DNA of 12,362 nucleotides from an uncultured Prevotellaceae bacterium (GTDB lineage: Bacteria > Bacteroidota > Bacteroidia > Bacteroidales > Bacteroidaceae): contig CALZOH010000086.1 in the NCBI GenBank assembly GCA_945827465.1, forward strand, positions 1 through 12,362, read 5' to 3'. The position numbers and the translations under genes were made by a program. The notes under the pieces are model-generated. The model did not search any database. It was not told the DNA's origin and was given only the letters and a program-made list of their open reading frames with translations. Of this stretch, positions 1-7,172 are shown in pieces. How positions within the stretch are numbered: position 1 is the stretch's first letter; the number at the start of each line of letters is the position of its first letter.

Positions 1-30
1 GAATAGCCATAGCAAGAACTGAAATCCCCA

Positions 31-75
31 TAAAGAGAGAGAGGCTAACAGATGAATCATCCGTTAACCTCTCTT
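31..75 (-). terminator. Probable rho-independent terminator of rpsP
   Basis: A long inverted repeat lies about 22 bases past the rpsP stop codon. Bases 38-54 pair with 58-74 around a 3-base loop. Two positions that mismatch in plus-strand RNA (45/67 and 50/62) become G-U pairs in minus-strand RNA, so the stem is continuous only in the rpsP direction. The following tract is only moderately U-rich (CUCUUUAU), so termination may be incomplete. Confidence 0.7.
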
Positions 76-96
76 GGGAATGCGTAAGTAAGCGGC

Positions 97-642
97 TTAC
101 TCTGCTGCAGGTGCTTCGCCCTCAGCGGCAGGAGCAGCTTCGGCTTCAGCAGCAGCGGCAGCTTCGGCAGCAGCCTTAGCAGCTTCAGCTTTCTTCTCAG
201 CTACTTTCTTAGCAATGGTTTCATTTACTTTTTTCTCAGCTTCCAAACGACTGGCATTTGCAGACTTCTTGTTGGCAGCATCCTTCTCTGCTACCTGAAT
301 GAGCTTGAGATTCTTCTCATTCTTCCAAGCCTCAAACTTAGCCTGAGCGGCTGCTTCGTCGAATGCTCCCTTGCGTACACCTCCGCGCAAGTGCTTCATC
401 AGCAATACACCTTCGCGAGACAAGATGCTACGAACGGTATCGGTAGGCTGAGCACCTACTTCCATCCAGTAAAGAGCACGTTCAAAATTCAAATCTACGG
501 TAGAAGGATTGGTGTTGGGGTTATAAGTACCAACCTTTTCAGTAAACTTTCCATCACGTGGAGCGTTTGAATCTGCGATAACGATGCTGTAAAAGGCATA
601 GCCTTTGCGTCCGTTACGCTGCAATCTAATTTTTGTTGCCAT
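97..642 (-). CDS. rpsP: 30S ribosomal protein S16 (bS16)
   Basis: Small-subunit ribosomal protein that binds 16S rRNA and helps 30S assembly. The 181-residue product begins MATKIRLQRNGRKGYAFYSIV, the standard S16 N-terminus, and residues 1-85 cover the conserved core, including the GTYNP segment and the WMEVGAQPTDTVRSILSREG segment. Residues from about 110 on are a Lys/Ala/Glu-rich tail ending in alternating Ala and Glu; many bacterial S16 proteins stop near residue 80-90, but long tails are normal in Bacteroidetes. The ATG at 640-642 is the only sensible start. The gene lies downstream of asd on the same strand, 171 bases away, but has its own TTTG/TACTTTTG promoter and a terminator, so it is probably largely monocistronic. 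The usual rpsP-rimM-trmD-rplS operon is not present here. Confidence 0.97.
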   Translation of the reverse strand: MATKIRLQRNGRKGYAFYSIVIADSNAPRDGKFTEKVGTYNPNTNPSTVDLNFERALYWMEVGAQPTDTVRSILSREGVLLMKHLRGGVRKGAFDEAAAQAKFEAWKNEKNLKLIQVAEKDAANKKSANASRLEAEKKVNETIAKKVAEKKAEAAKAAAEAAAAAEAEAAPAAEGEAPAAE

Positions 643-680
643 TAATGTTTAATTTATTTGTTATATATAGGTTTGAATAT

Positions 681-699
681 GCCGTTATCACGTAACGGC
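681..699 (-). promoter_or_regulatory. Hairpin at the 5' end of the rpsP leader
   Basis: GCCGTTA (681-687) and TAACGGC (693-699) form a perfect 7-base-pair stem with a 5-base loop. The −7 box ends at 704 on the minus strand, which predicts transcription starting near 697, so this stem would sit at the extreme 5' end of the rpsP mRNA. It is followed by about 38 AU-rich, unstructured leader bases before the ATG. Possible roles are mRNA stabilisation, a ribosomal-protein autoregulatory site, or a DNA operator. Function is inference. Confidence 0.5.
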
Positions 700-703
700 G
701 GTG

Positions 704-731
704 CAAAAGTACAACTTTTTCTTTTGTCAAA
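704..731 (-). promoter_or_regulatory. Bacteroidetes-type promoter of rpsP
   Basis: On the minus strand TACTTTTG (704-711) matches the TAnnTTTG −7 consensus of the Bacteroides primary sigma factor. A TTTG (728-731) lies 16 bases upstream as the −33 element, slightly closer than usual. The leader to the ATG would be about 55 bases. Confidence 0.7.
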
Positions 732-813
732 GAAAGGATTATTTCTCGTTTTTTATGAAAACTGCGGCAATCGCCCCTTTCCTCGACGCCCCATGCACCT
801 TTCCGGCCTGGTT

Positions 814-1824
814 TTAACCGATGTTGCCCACTTTCATCAGGTATTCCGCAATCTGAACGGCATTCAACGCAGCTCCCTTTCTGATTTGGTCACCCGTCAG
901 CCAGAAGGTCAGACCATTTGGATTAGCCAAATCCTTGCGGATACGTCCTACATAGACATCATCCTTGTCGGATGTGAAGAGGGGCATCGGATATTGCAAC
1001 GACTTCGGGTCGTCGCATACCTGCAAGCCTTCAGCCTGTTCAAAGGCGGCACGGGCCTGTTCGGGCGAAACGGGAGCCTCGGTCTCCACCCACACGCTCT
1101 CGGAGTGGGAACGCAAGGAAGGCACTCTGACACAAGTAGCACTCGTCTGCACATCGCTGTGCATAATCTTGCGCGTTTCGTTATACATCTTCATTTCTTC
1201 CTTGGTATAATCGTTGTCCAGGAACACGTCAACCTGCGGAATCATGTTGAAGGCCAACTGATGGGGGAACTTCTTCACCGTAACAGGCTCTCCGGCCAAG
1301 GCCTGACGATATTGCTCGTAGAGCTCATCCATCGCTACGGCTCCGGCACCACTCGCTGCCTGATAGGTAGATACATGAATGCGCTTGATGTGGCTGATGT
1401 CCTCAATGGCTTTGAGGGCTACCACCATAATGATGGTCGTACAATTCGGATTGGCAATCACGTTACGCGGGCGGTCCAGGGCATCCTCAGGATTGCACTC
1501 GGGCACTACCAAGGGAACATCTTCGTCCATACGGAAGGCACTCGAATTGTCAATCATCACGGCACCAAAACGAGTGATATCCTTTTCAAACTCCTTGGAT
1601 ATACCTGCTCCGGCCGACGTAAAAGCTACGTCAATGCCTTTGAAATCGTCGTTATGAGCCAATTCCTGTACCGTAATCTCTTTACCTTTGAAGACGTATT
1701 TCTTCCCGGCACTACGGCTTGAACCAAACAACTTCAATTCATCAATGGGAAAATTACGCTCTGCGAGAATGCGCAGAAATTCTTGTCCAACAGCGCCACT
1801 GGCACCCACAATTGCTACATTCAT
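814..1824 (-). CDS. asd: Aspartate-semialdehyde dehydrogenase
   Basis: Catalyses NADPH-dependent reduction of L-4-aspartyl phosphate to aspartate semialdehyde, the branch point to diaminopimelate/lysine, threonine, methionine and isoleucine. The 336-residue length is typical. The N-terminal Rossmann motif is GASGAVGQEFLRIL (residues 7-20), and GSSRSAGK follows at 34-41. The nucleophile is Cys128 in NPNCTTI, followed by the active-site segment STYQAASGAG (152-161, Gln155) and the substrate/base residues Arg238 and His240 in RVPSLRSHSE. The C-terminal LTGDQIRKGAALNAVQIAE is the family signature. The ATG at 1822-1824 gives the Rossmann strand at residue 2, as expected. It is transcribed divergently from the antiporter gene and lies upstream of rpsP. 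No strong terminator is visible between asd and rpsP, so some read-through is possible. All key residues are present. Confidence 0.97.
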   Translation of the reverse strand: MNVAIVGASGAVGQEFLRILAERNFPIDELKLFGSSRSAGKKYVFKGKEITVQELAHNDDFKGIDVAFTSAGAGISKEFEKDITRFGAVMIDNSSAFRMDEDVPLVVPECNPEDALDRPRNVIANPNCTTIIMVVALKAIEDISHIKRIHVSTYQAASGAGAVAMDELYEQYRQALAGEPVTVKKFPHQLAFNMIPQVDVFLDNDYTKEEMKMYNETRKIMHSDVQTSATCVRVPSLRSHSESVWVETEAPVSPEQARAAFEQAEGLQVCDDPKSLQYPMPLFTSDKDDVYVGRIRKDLANPNGLTFWLTGDQIRKGAALNAVQIAEYLMKVGNIG

Positions 1825-1853
1825 AATTACTAATCTGTTTATTTATCGGCTTG

Positions 1854-1861
1854 CAAAAGTA
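1854..1861 (-). promoter_or_regulatory. −7 promoter box of asd
   Basis: TACTTTTG on the minus strand, the same octamer as in front of rpsP, ends 29 bases before the asd ATG. A start site near 1847 would leave a leader of about 22 bases. No clean TTTG lies at −33; the closest match there is GTTC. Confidence 0.55.
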
Positions 1862-2007
1862 GAACATTTGTGGGATATGAACTCTCTTTAGTCTTCATTT
1901 TTTAAGTATTTAAGCCATTACGGGGCGCATCCCGTTCACAAAACGCTCCCACTTCTTACTATTTTGATATTCCGGTTGTCATTACCGGCCATCGCTGCCG
2001 ATAAATT

Positions 2008-2021
2008 GTGGTTGAAACCAC
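2008..2021. promoter_or_regulatory. Perfect palindrome upstream of the antiporter gene
   Basis: GTGGTTGAAACCAC consists of a 6-base inverted repeat separated by two bases. It lies 22 bases upstream of the putative −7 box at 2044, just upstream of the −33 region. The position suits an operator for a dimeric regulator, but no regulator is known to bind it and nothing else in the window repeats it. Confidence 0.3.
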
Positions 2022-2043
2022 CCGGAGTTTGAAACATTGTCCG

Positions 2044-2051
2044 TAATTTTG
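2044..2051 (+). promoter_or_regulatory. −7 promoter box of the antiporter-tcdA operon
   Basis: TAATTTTG matches TAnnTTTG exactly and lies 33 bases before the ATG at 2085. The nearest TTTG (2028-2031) is only 12 bases upstream, too close for a normal −33 element, so this promoter may be weak or activator-dependent. Confidence 0.5.
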
Positions 2052-2084
2052 CGGAGAAATTAATTAAAGGGATACCAAGACAAT

Positions 2085-4151
2085 ATGTTTCAACTGCTCA
2101 TGAGTGTGCACTTCAGCGACCCCACGTGGATTTTCTTCGTGGTGTTGCTCATCATCTTGTTGGCACCACTGCTATTCGAGCGGCTGCATATTCCTCAAAT
2201 TGTAGGAATGATATTGGCCGGTGTGTTAATCGGTCCTCACGGGCTCAACATACTGGCACGCGACAGCAGTTTCGAGCTCTTCGGTCAGGTAGGACTCTAT
2301 TACATCATGTTCCTCGCAGGTATTTCAATGGATACCGGCGCCTTCAAACGCAACAAGATACAAGTATTGTCCTTCAGTTTGATGTCATTCCTGATACCCT
2401 TTGCCTTAGGAGGGCTTTCGGCATACTATTTGCTCCACCTTTCTGTCCCTGCTTCGGTAATGGTATCGTGTGTCTTGTCGTCTCACACCTTGGTATCTTA
2501 CTCCATCGTTTCGCGCTACGCCCTGTCGCGCCATCAAGGAGTTTCGTTCTCTGTGGTGGCCACCATGGTTTCCCTGATGCTCGCCCTATTTGTATTGGCC
2601 GGACTGGCAGGCAGTTTCCACGGACACACCGGTTGGCGCCTATGGACGCAGATGATTCTGAATTGCAGTTGTTACGTAGCAGCCCTGTTCTTCGTGTATC
2701 CACGCATTATCCGCTTCTTCTTCCGCACTTTCTCTGACGACATACTTCAATACATCTTTGTTTTGGCATTGGTCTTCCTGAGTGCCGCCACCAGCCAGGC
2801 GTTAGGTCTGGAAGGTGTGTTTGGGGCCTTCCTGGCCGGATTGGTGCTCAACCGCTATATTCCCGAAACCGTTCCGCTCATGCGCCACATCGACTTCGTA
2901 GGAAATGCCCTCTTCATTCCTTATTTCCTGATAGGAGTGGGCATGTTGATCAACTTCAACCAGATTTTCAGTCATCCCGAAGGCCTGATTGTAGTGGGTG
3001 TTATCTGCGTAATGGCCATTCTGACCAAATGGCTGGCAGCTTGGCTGGCATCGGTAATCTTCCAATTAGGGCGCGACGTCTGCCGCATGATGACAGGACT
3101 TACCAGCGGCCACGCTGCCGGTGCACTCGCCATGCTAATGGTAGGCCGCGAGCTCGAAGTGGCACCAGGACAACCCTTGGTCGACGACACGCTGATGGGA
3201 GCTGTGGTCATGTTGATTTTGGTATCCTGCATTTTCAGCGCAGTGGTCACCACCTCTGCCTCAAAACGCATTGCGATCTCCAGTGTAAGCGATGAAGAAA
3301 AACAAGGTGACGAAGACCGCATTCTGGTTGCATTGGCCAACCCTCGCACCACGTCCAACCTGGTTGCATTGGCCCTCATGATGCGTCCCCATCGTTCAAC
3401 GGCACCTTTAGTGGGCGTAAAATTAGTGGTCGATGCCAAAGACAACGAACGTGAACGCGACGCCGCCCATCAACTGGTAAAAGAAGCAGCCCAATTGGCA
3501 GCTTCGGCCGGAGTAAACATGAAGAAAGTCGTGCGCTCGGGCATTAACCTTATCACAGCACTCACCTACACCATGAAGGACTTTGATGCCAGCGAACTGA
3601 TTATCGGTTATCATCAGGAGGTAGGGCGTCCCAGTACTTCGTTCGACAATGTCACCGTTGACTTACTCTCACGCATTTCCCGGCAAATCATCATCGTCCA
3701 ATGCACACGAGCCGTCAACACTATTCGCTGCATCCACGTGGTAGTACCACAGAATGCGGAATATGAGGCCGGATTCCAACGATGGCTCATGCACGTAAGC
3801 CGACTGGCACGCCAAATGGATTGCCGCATCATCTTCTACTCAACCGACCGGGCCTGGGAACGCATTGAGCGTTTCTGCAACAAACATTATAAGACCATTC
3901 GCATGTCGCACGTTACCTTCAACAACTTCTCCCGATTGACAGAACTCTCTGAAGAAGTACATACAGACCATTTGCTCGTACTGATAGCCGCCCGTGAAAA
4001 TTCACTTTCGTACCAGCCCGCCATCCGACGCATTCCGGAACTGCTGGCCGACTCATTTTCACAATGTAGTAAGATGCTGGTTTTCCCCGACCAATACGGA
4101 GTTGAGCATAAAATGTCATCTTTCAACACCGGATTCCCCTCCGGCAACTAA
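2085..4151 (+). CDS. CPA2-family cation/proton antiporter with a stress-like C-terminal domain
   Basis: Inner-membrane monovalent cation (Na+ or K+)/H+ exchanger. Residues 13-390 form a hydrophobic bundle of roughly 12-13 segments resembling the Na_H_Exchanger domain. Family-like stretches are the N-terminal PQIVGMILAGVLIGPHGL (37-54), FLAGISMD (76-83), GVFGAFLAGLVL (244-255), IPYFLIGVGM (278-287) and TSGHAAGALAM (340-350). After a charged linker (401-411), residues 412-688 are soluble and look like one or two universal-stress-protein-like alpha/beta units (RILVALANP, then DASELIIGYH near 501-510). No Rossmann nucleotide-binding RCK/TrkA_N motif is seen, so it is unlike the classic KefB/KefC architecture. 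A second possible ATG is codon 6. tcdA starts 18 bases after the stop, implying an operon. Ion specificity cannot be read from the sequence. Confidence 0.9.
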   Translation: MFQLLMSVHFSDPTWIFFVVLLIILLAPLLFERLHIPQIVGMILAGVLIGPHGLNILARDSSFELFGQVGLYYIMFLAGISMDTGAFKRNKIQVLSFSLMSFLIPFALGGLSAYYLLHLSVPASVMVSCVLSSHTLVSYSIVSRYALSRHQGVSFSVVATMVSLMLALFVLAGLAGSFHGHTGWRLWTQMILNCSCYVAALFFVYPRIIRFFFRTFSDDILQYIFVLALVFLSAATSQALGLEGVFGAFLAGLVLNRYIPETVPLMRHIDFVGNALFIPYFLIGVGMLINFNQIFSHPEGLIVVGVICVMAILTKWLAAWLASVIFQLGRDVCRMMTGLTSGHAAGALAMLMVGRELEVAPGQPLVDDTLMGAVVMLILVSCIFSAVVTTSASKRIAISSVSDEEKQGDEDRILVALANPRTTSNLVALALMMRPHRSTAPLVGVKLVVDAKDNERERDAAHQLVKEAAQLAASAGVNMKKVVRSGINLITALTYTMKDFDASELIIGYHQEVGRPSTSFDNVTVDLLSRISRQIIIVQCTRAVNTIRCIHVVVPQNAEYEAGFQRWLMHVSRLARQMDCRIIFYSTDRAWERIERFCNKHYKTIRMSHVTFNNFSRLTELSEEVHTDHLLVLIAARENSLSYQPAIRRIPELLADSFSQCSKMLVFPDQYGVEHKMSSFNTGFPSGN

Positions 4152-4169
4152 CAGCCTTCCCCTTCCTTT

Positions 4170-4901
4170 ATGTGCACAAAGATTGAATTTCCTGAATGGC
4201 AAAGCCGAACACTCCTGCTTTATGGCAGCGACCGAATGAAGAAATTATCCGACAGCCGTGTTCTGATTGCCGGAGTGGGCGGCGTAGGTGCCTATGCGGC
4301 TGAGATGTTATGCCGTGCAGGAGTGGGTCGCCTCATCTTAATTGATGCCGACAAGGTAACACCGTCAAATATCAACCGCCAATTACCGGCTCTGCATTCC
4401 ACCATCGGTCAAGCCAAGGCCCCGCTACTGGCCGACCGCTTCAAAGACATCAATCCCCAACTGCAGGTAGAGGCCTTACAGATCTTCCTGGATGAAAACA
4501 ACATTCCACATCTATTGGAAGAACTGAAACCCGACTTCGTGGTTGATGCCATCGACACGGTCAACTGCAAATGCAAACTGATTGAAAACTGCCTTGACCG
4601 TCACATCCCCATTGTTTCGTCGATGGGAGCAGGAGCAAAGACCGACATTCGCCGTATTCGAGTAGAACAAATCTGGAAAACCACGCAATGCGGCTTGGCC
4701 AAAGCCGTACGCACACAATTGCGCCGCGACGGATACCGCCATCGACTGCCGGTGGTGTTCAGCGACGAACCCGTCAATCGCGAGGCCGTAGTGGAAGTCA
4801 AAGGAGAACGCAACAAACGTTCAACAGCAGGCACTGCAGCCTACATTACCGCCACCTTTGGGAACTACTTGGCTTGGTACGTGCTCGAACATCTACAATA
4901 G
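4170..4901 (+). CDS. tcdA: tRNA threonylcarbamoyladenosine dehydratase
   Basis: ThiF/E1-like enzyme that uses ATP to convert t6A37 of ANN-decoding tRNAs to its cyclic form. The 243-residue product has the nucleotide-binding loop GVGGVGAYAAEML (35-47), the acidic strand end LIDAD (57-61), NINRQLPALHSTIGQAKA (67-84), the DAIDTVNCK segment (126-134) and SMGAGAKTD (151-159). These, with the tRNA-dehydratase-type stretch RIRVEQIWKTTQCGLAKAVR (162-181), set it apart from ThiF, MoeB and HesA; it also lacks the CxxC zinc pairs common in MoeB/ThiF. The ATG at 4170 is preferred over the internal Met23 because WQSRTLLLYG upstream of Met23 matches the conserved N-terminal helix of the family. It is the second gene of the antiporter operon; the link between the two is unexplained. 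A stem-loop follows its stop by 20 bases. Confidence 0.93.
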   Translation: MCTKIEFPEWQSRTLLLYGSDRMKKLSDSRVLIAGVGGVGAYAAEMLCRAGVGRLILIDADKVTPSNINRQLPALHSTIGQAKAPLLADRFKDINPQLQVEALQIFLDENNIPHLLEELKPDFVVDAIDTVNCKCKLIENCLDRHIPIVSSMGAGAKTDIRRIRVEQIWKTTQCGLAKAVRTQLRRDGYRHRLPVVFSDEPVNREAVVEVKGERNKRSTAGTAAYITATFGNYLAWYVLEHLQ

Positions 4902-4921
4902 CTTCACTCCATAACAACTGA

Positions 4922-4954
4922 AAGGATTTCCTGCCCGACAAGCAGAAAATCCTT
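4922..4954. terminator. Stem-loop between convergent genes, possible bidirectional terminator
   Basis: AAGGATTT (4922-4929) pairs with AAATCCTT (4947-4954), and CTGC (4931-4934) with GCAG (4942-4945), leaving a 7-base loop. The one mismatch (4930/4946) becomes a G-U pair in minus-strand RNA. It lies 20 bases after tcdA and 42 bases after the convergent acetylesterase gene. Neither side has a good U-tract, so this is a termination or processing hairpin of moderate certainty. Confidence 0.55.
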
Positions 4955-4996
4955 CCGTCATCTTTCAGATTCAAGCGCCATGGCGCAATCCTCAAC

Positions 4997-6406
4997 TTAT
5001 TTATCGGTTCTGAACGGTATCACCGGCAAATTATCACCGTTGGCCAGGTTACCAATCTGGAAATCTTTAAAGCAGTAACGAACTGCAACAGGTTCTTTCA
5101 CCAAGTTGGAAGTAACCACCACTCTGCGACCTTCGAGCCATACACCGGTAGCAGGCACAAATTTCTTGTCGGCGCCACAGATTTCAAAACCTTCAATATC
5201 GTCAAAGCGATTAAAACCTGCATCCACATTGTTGAAGGTCAGAATGGCCTTACCATCTTTCACGGTCATCGTCTGGAACTCCGGACTCTGCGAATTGATG
5301 CCCTTCATTCCATACACCTTATTTAAGGCCAGAAGACTGAGGCGCTCAGCCACCTCATATTTTTTCATGGGATGGATCTGACGACGTTCAAACGGCGTTA
5401 CCAAATCGTTAGTACATACCATATAGGCATTGTTGACCATGTGCTGAACCTCGCATTGGGCCTCACGCAAATAAGCTGACTGCTCATTTCCCGTGTTATA
5501 TTGATAAGGAGCTATTTCAACAAACAAGAAAGGCAGATCTCCCTGTTTCCAATCACTGCGCCAGCGATTGATCATATTGCTCAGATGATTGGCATAAGTA
5601 TTGGCTTGCCAAACATTAGCCTCGCCTTGATACCAGAGGAATCCTTTTAAGGTATATCCGGCCAAAGGTTTCAACATACCGTTATACATCACCATCGGAG
5701 TGGCCGAGTTGGCACGGTTCTTGAAGACTTCCACATCGAGCTTTTCGCCATAACCCTCCAACAAATCCTTGGGAGTCCAACCCTCAACACGGGTTCCACC
5801 CCAGGAAGAATTGATGATACCTACCGGAACATTGAGTTTATCAGAAATAAGGGTTGCGAAGAAGTACCCCACGGCACTTGCCGTACGCACTACTTCAGGT
5901 GTACATTCTTGCCACTTTGCCTCGACATATTCAGCTTCTTGCCGCAATGGGAAGCGAGGTATTTTTACCAAACGAATGCGATCACGATATTTATAGCTTT
6001 CTGAAATAAAACGAGCAGAATTTTCTACCGGACAGTTAATGAAACCATATACCATCATTTCCATATTGCTCTGACCAGAACCCAGCCAAACTTCACCGAT
6101 CAGCACATTGTTAATCGTCAGTTTATCACCATCTGAAAGTGTCACCTTATAAGGTTTAAAACTGGCTTTAGGCGTTGGCAAAAGCAATTCCCACTTACCG
6201 TCGGCGTCACTCTTGCAACTCACGGTATGGTTATTCCAGGAACCTTTCACCTTCACCGTTGTATTGGCTTTGGCTCGTCCCCAAAACCGCACGTTAGATT
6301 GTTGTTGAAGTACCATGCCATCATTAAACAACGAGGCAGGACGCACAATTGCTCCGGCAGAAATACCGACAAGCAAAGATAAACAAATGACTAAAAGTTT
6401 TTTCAT
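4997..6406 (-). CDS. Exported sialate O-acetylesterase (SGNH-type)
   Basis: Removes O-acetyl esters from sialic acids or other acetylated sugars, probably in the periplasm or on the cell surface. The 469-residue product begins with a signal peptide (MKKLLVICLSLLVGISAGA, likely cleaved near residue 19). A beta-sandwich-like region follows (about 20-100), then the hydrolase core. That core has the nucleophile block GSGQSNM (109-115, Ser113), INSSWGGTRVEGW (198-210), FLWYQGEANVW (256-266) and TNDLVTPFERRQIHP (332-346), with His345 as the likely catalytic His. The open frame extends 29 codons upstream to 6493. The start at 6406 is chosen because it alone gives a signal peptide and because the TACTTTTG box at 6443-6450 lies inside the extension. 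No other glycan-degradation gene adjoins it, so it appears to be a solitary gene. Its exact sugar substrate is unknown. Confidence 0.9.
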   Translation of the reverse strand: MKKLLVICLSLLVGISAGAIVRPASLFNDGMVLQQQSNVRFWGRAKANTTVKVKGSWNNHTVSCKSDADGKWELLLPTPKASFKPYKVTLSDGDKLTINNVLIGEVWLGSGQSNMEMMVYGFINCPVENSARFISESYKYRDRIRLVKIPRFPLRQEAEYVEAKWQECTPEVVRTASAVGYFFATLISDKLNVPVGIINSSWGGTRVEGWTPKDLLEGYGEKLDVEVFKNRANSATPMVMYNGMLKPLAGYTLKGFLWYQGEANVWQANTYANHLSNMINRWRSDWKQGDLPFLFVEIAPYQYNTGNEQSAYLREAQCEVQHMVNNAYMVCTNDLVTPFERRQIHPMKKYEVAERLSLLALNKVYGMKGINSQSPEFQTMTVKDGKAILTFNNVDAGFNRFDDIEGFEICGADKKFVPATGVWLEGRRVVVTSNLVKEPVAVRYCFKDFQIGNLANGDNLPVIPFRTDK

Positions 6407-6442
6407 TGGAATGTATGTGTAATAAATTGTTTTTCGGATGCA

Positions 6443-6450
6443 CAAAAGTA
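6443..6450 (-). promoter_or_regulatory. −7 promoter box of the acetylesterase gene
   Basis: TACTTTTG on the minus strand, identical to the boxes of rpsP and asd, lies 36 bases upstream of the ATG at 6406. It predicts a start near 6436. The −33 region has only a partial match (GTGTTTAG). Confidence 0.55.
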
Positions 6451-6542
6451 AGAAAAGTTTTCTAAACACTTCATAAAAGACTGCAAGAAACAAACATTAA
6501 GGACTAACACCCAATCATCACCACAAGAAGAATGATAAACAA

Positions 6543-6601
6543 AAGGAAAAAGGTGACGCCAAGAGAAGAAGCAAGCTTCTTACCGACGCATCTTTTTCCT
6601 T
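6543..6601 (-). terminator. Terminator of the GNAT gene pair
   Basis: Two nested inverted repeats lie downstream of the second GNAT gene. The outer pair is AAGGAAAAAG (6543-6552) with its complement at 6592-6601. The inner pair is AAGAAGC (6566-6572) with GCTTCTT (6575-6581). On the minus strand the structure runs into CCTTTTGTTTATC, a T-rich tract, which fits rho-independent termination after 6635. Confidence 0.6.
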
Positions 6602-6634
6602 ACGACGGGAAATATCTTTCAGTGACAGCAACAC

Positions 6635-7168
6635 CTACGGTCGCTCCCACCTCAATACACGGATAAGTCGGTCGGCTCCATCAACAAGCGTCGGGTCAGT
6701 ACAAAACTCTCCGGTTGGAACAAAACCACATTTCTCCATGACGCGCCCCGAGGCCGGGTTATCAACAAAGTGTCCGCTGATGAGCGAAGGCAATGACGTG
6801 GAGTAATGAACATGTTCAATCAAGCAAGCCAATGCCTCTGTGCAAAAGCCACGGTTCCAATAAGGCTGACCTATCCAATAGCCCACGGTAGGTTCATCGC
6901 AACGCGCCGGCAAATGGCAGTCGCACGAAGGACCATAACCGATGGCACCAATAGGAGTATCGGTGGAGCGTAACACAATGGCCCAAGTTGTGGAATTATT
7001 GAACACCGTACGGATGACTCCAAGACTCTCATCCAAAGATGTATGAGGCGGCCAACCGGCACGAGGCCCTACTTCGGGGTCGGAAGCCAAAGCAAACAGA
7101 TCGGCCGCATCAGCCTCAGTCCAGGCACGCAAGCGCAAACGGGGTGTCAGCAACAAGTGTTCGGCCAT
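6635..7168 (-). CDS. GNAT family N-acetyltransferase, RimJ/RimL-like
   Basis: Acetyl-CoA-dependent transferase of the Acetyltransf_3 type, the group that includes ribosomal-protein N-terminal acetylases and some antibiotic acetylases. The 177-residue product opens with LLLTPRLRLRAWTEADAADLF (5-25), the usual first strand and helix. It continues with PIGAIGY (72-78), the cofactor-binding strand and loop VGYWIGQPYWNRGFCTEAL (95-112), and the DNPASGRVMEKCGF signature (136-149). The pyrophosphate loop reads QPYWNRGF where relatives often have a Gly-rich (R/Q)xxGxG/A, a modest deviation typical of this subfamily. It starts 4 bases after the stop of the upstream GNAT-zinc-ribbon gene, so the two are almost certainly co-transcribed and probably translationally coupled. 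The substrate cannot be inferred. Confidence 0.85.
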   Translation of the reverse strand: MAEHLLLTPRLRLRAWTEADAADLFALASDPEVGPRAGWPPHTSLDESLGVIRTVFNNSTTWAIVLRSTDTPIGAIGYGPSCDCHLPARCDEPTVGYWIGQPYWNRGFCTEALACLIEHVHYSTSLPSLISGHFVDNPASGRVMEKCGFVPTGEFCTDPTLVDGADRLIRVLRWERP

Positions 7169-7172
7169 TCTC

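Noticed and set aside
658..1722. 354-codon open frame on the plus strand, longer than the gene opposite it
   Set aside because: It lies antisense to asd, whose product has all catalytic motifs; the translation has no recognisable domain and begins inside the rpsP leader. It is an open-frame artefact of asd codon use.
6407..6493. 29-codon N-terminal extension of the acetylesterase
   Set aside because: It contains the −7 promoter box and, if used, would bury the signal peptide inside the protein.
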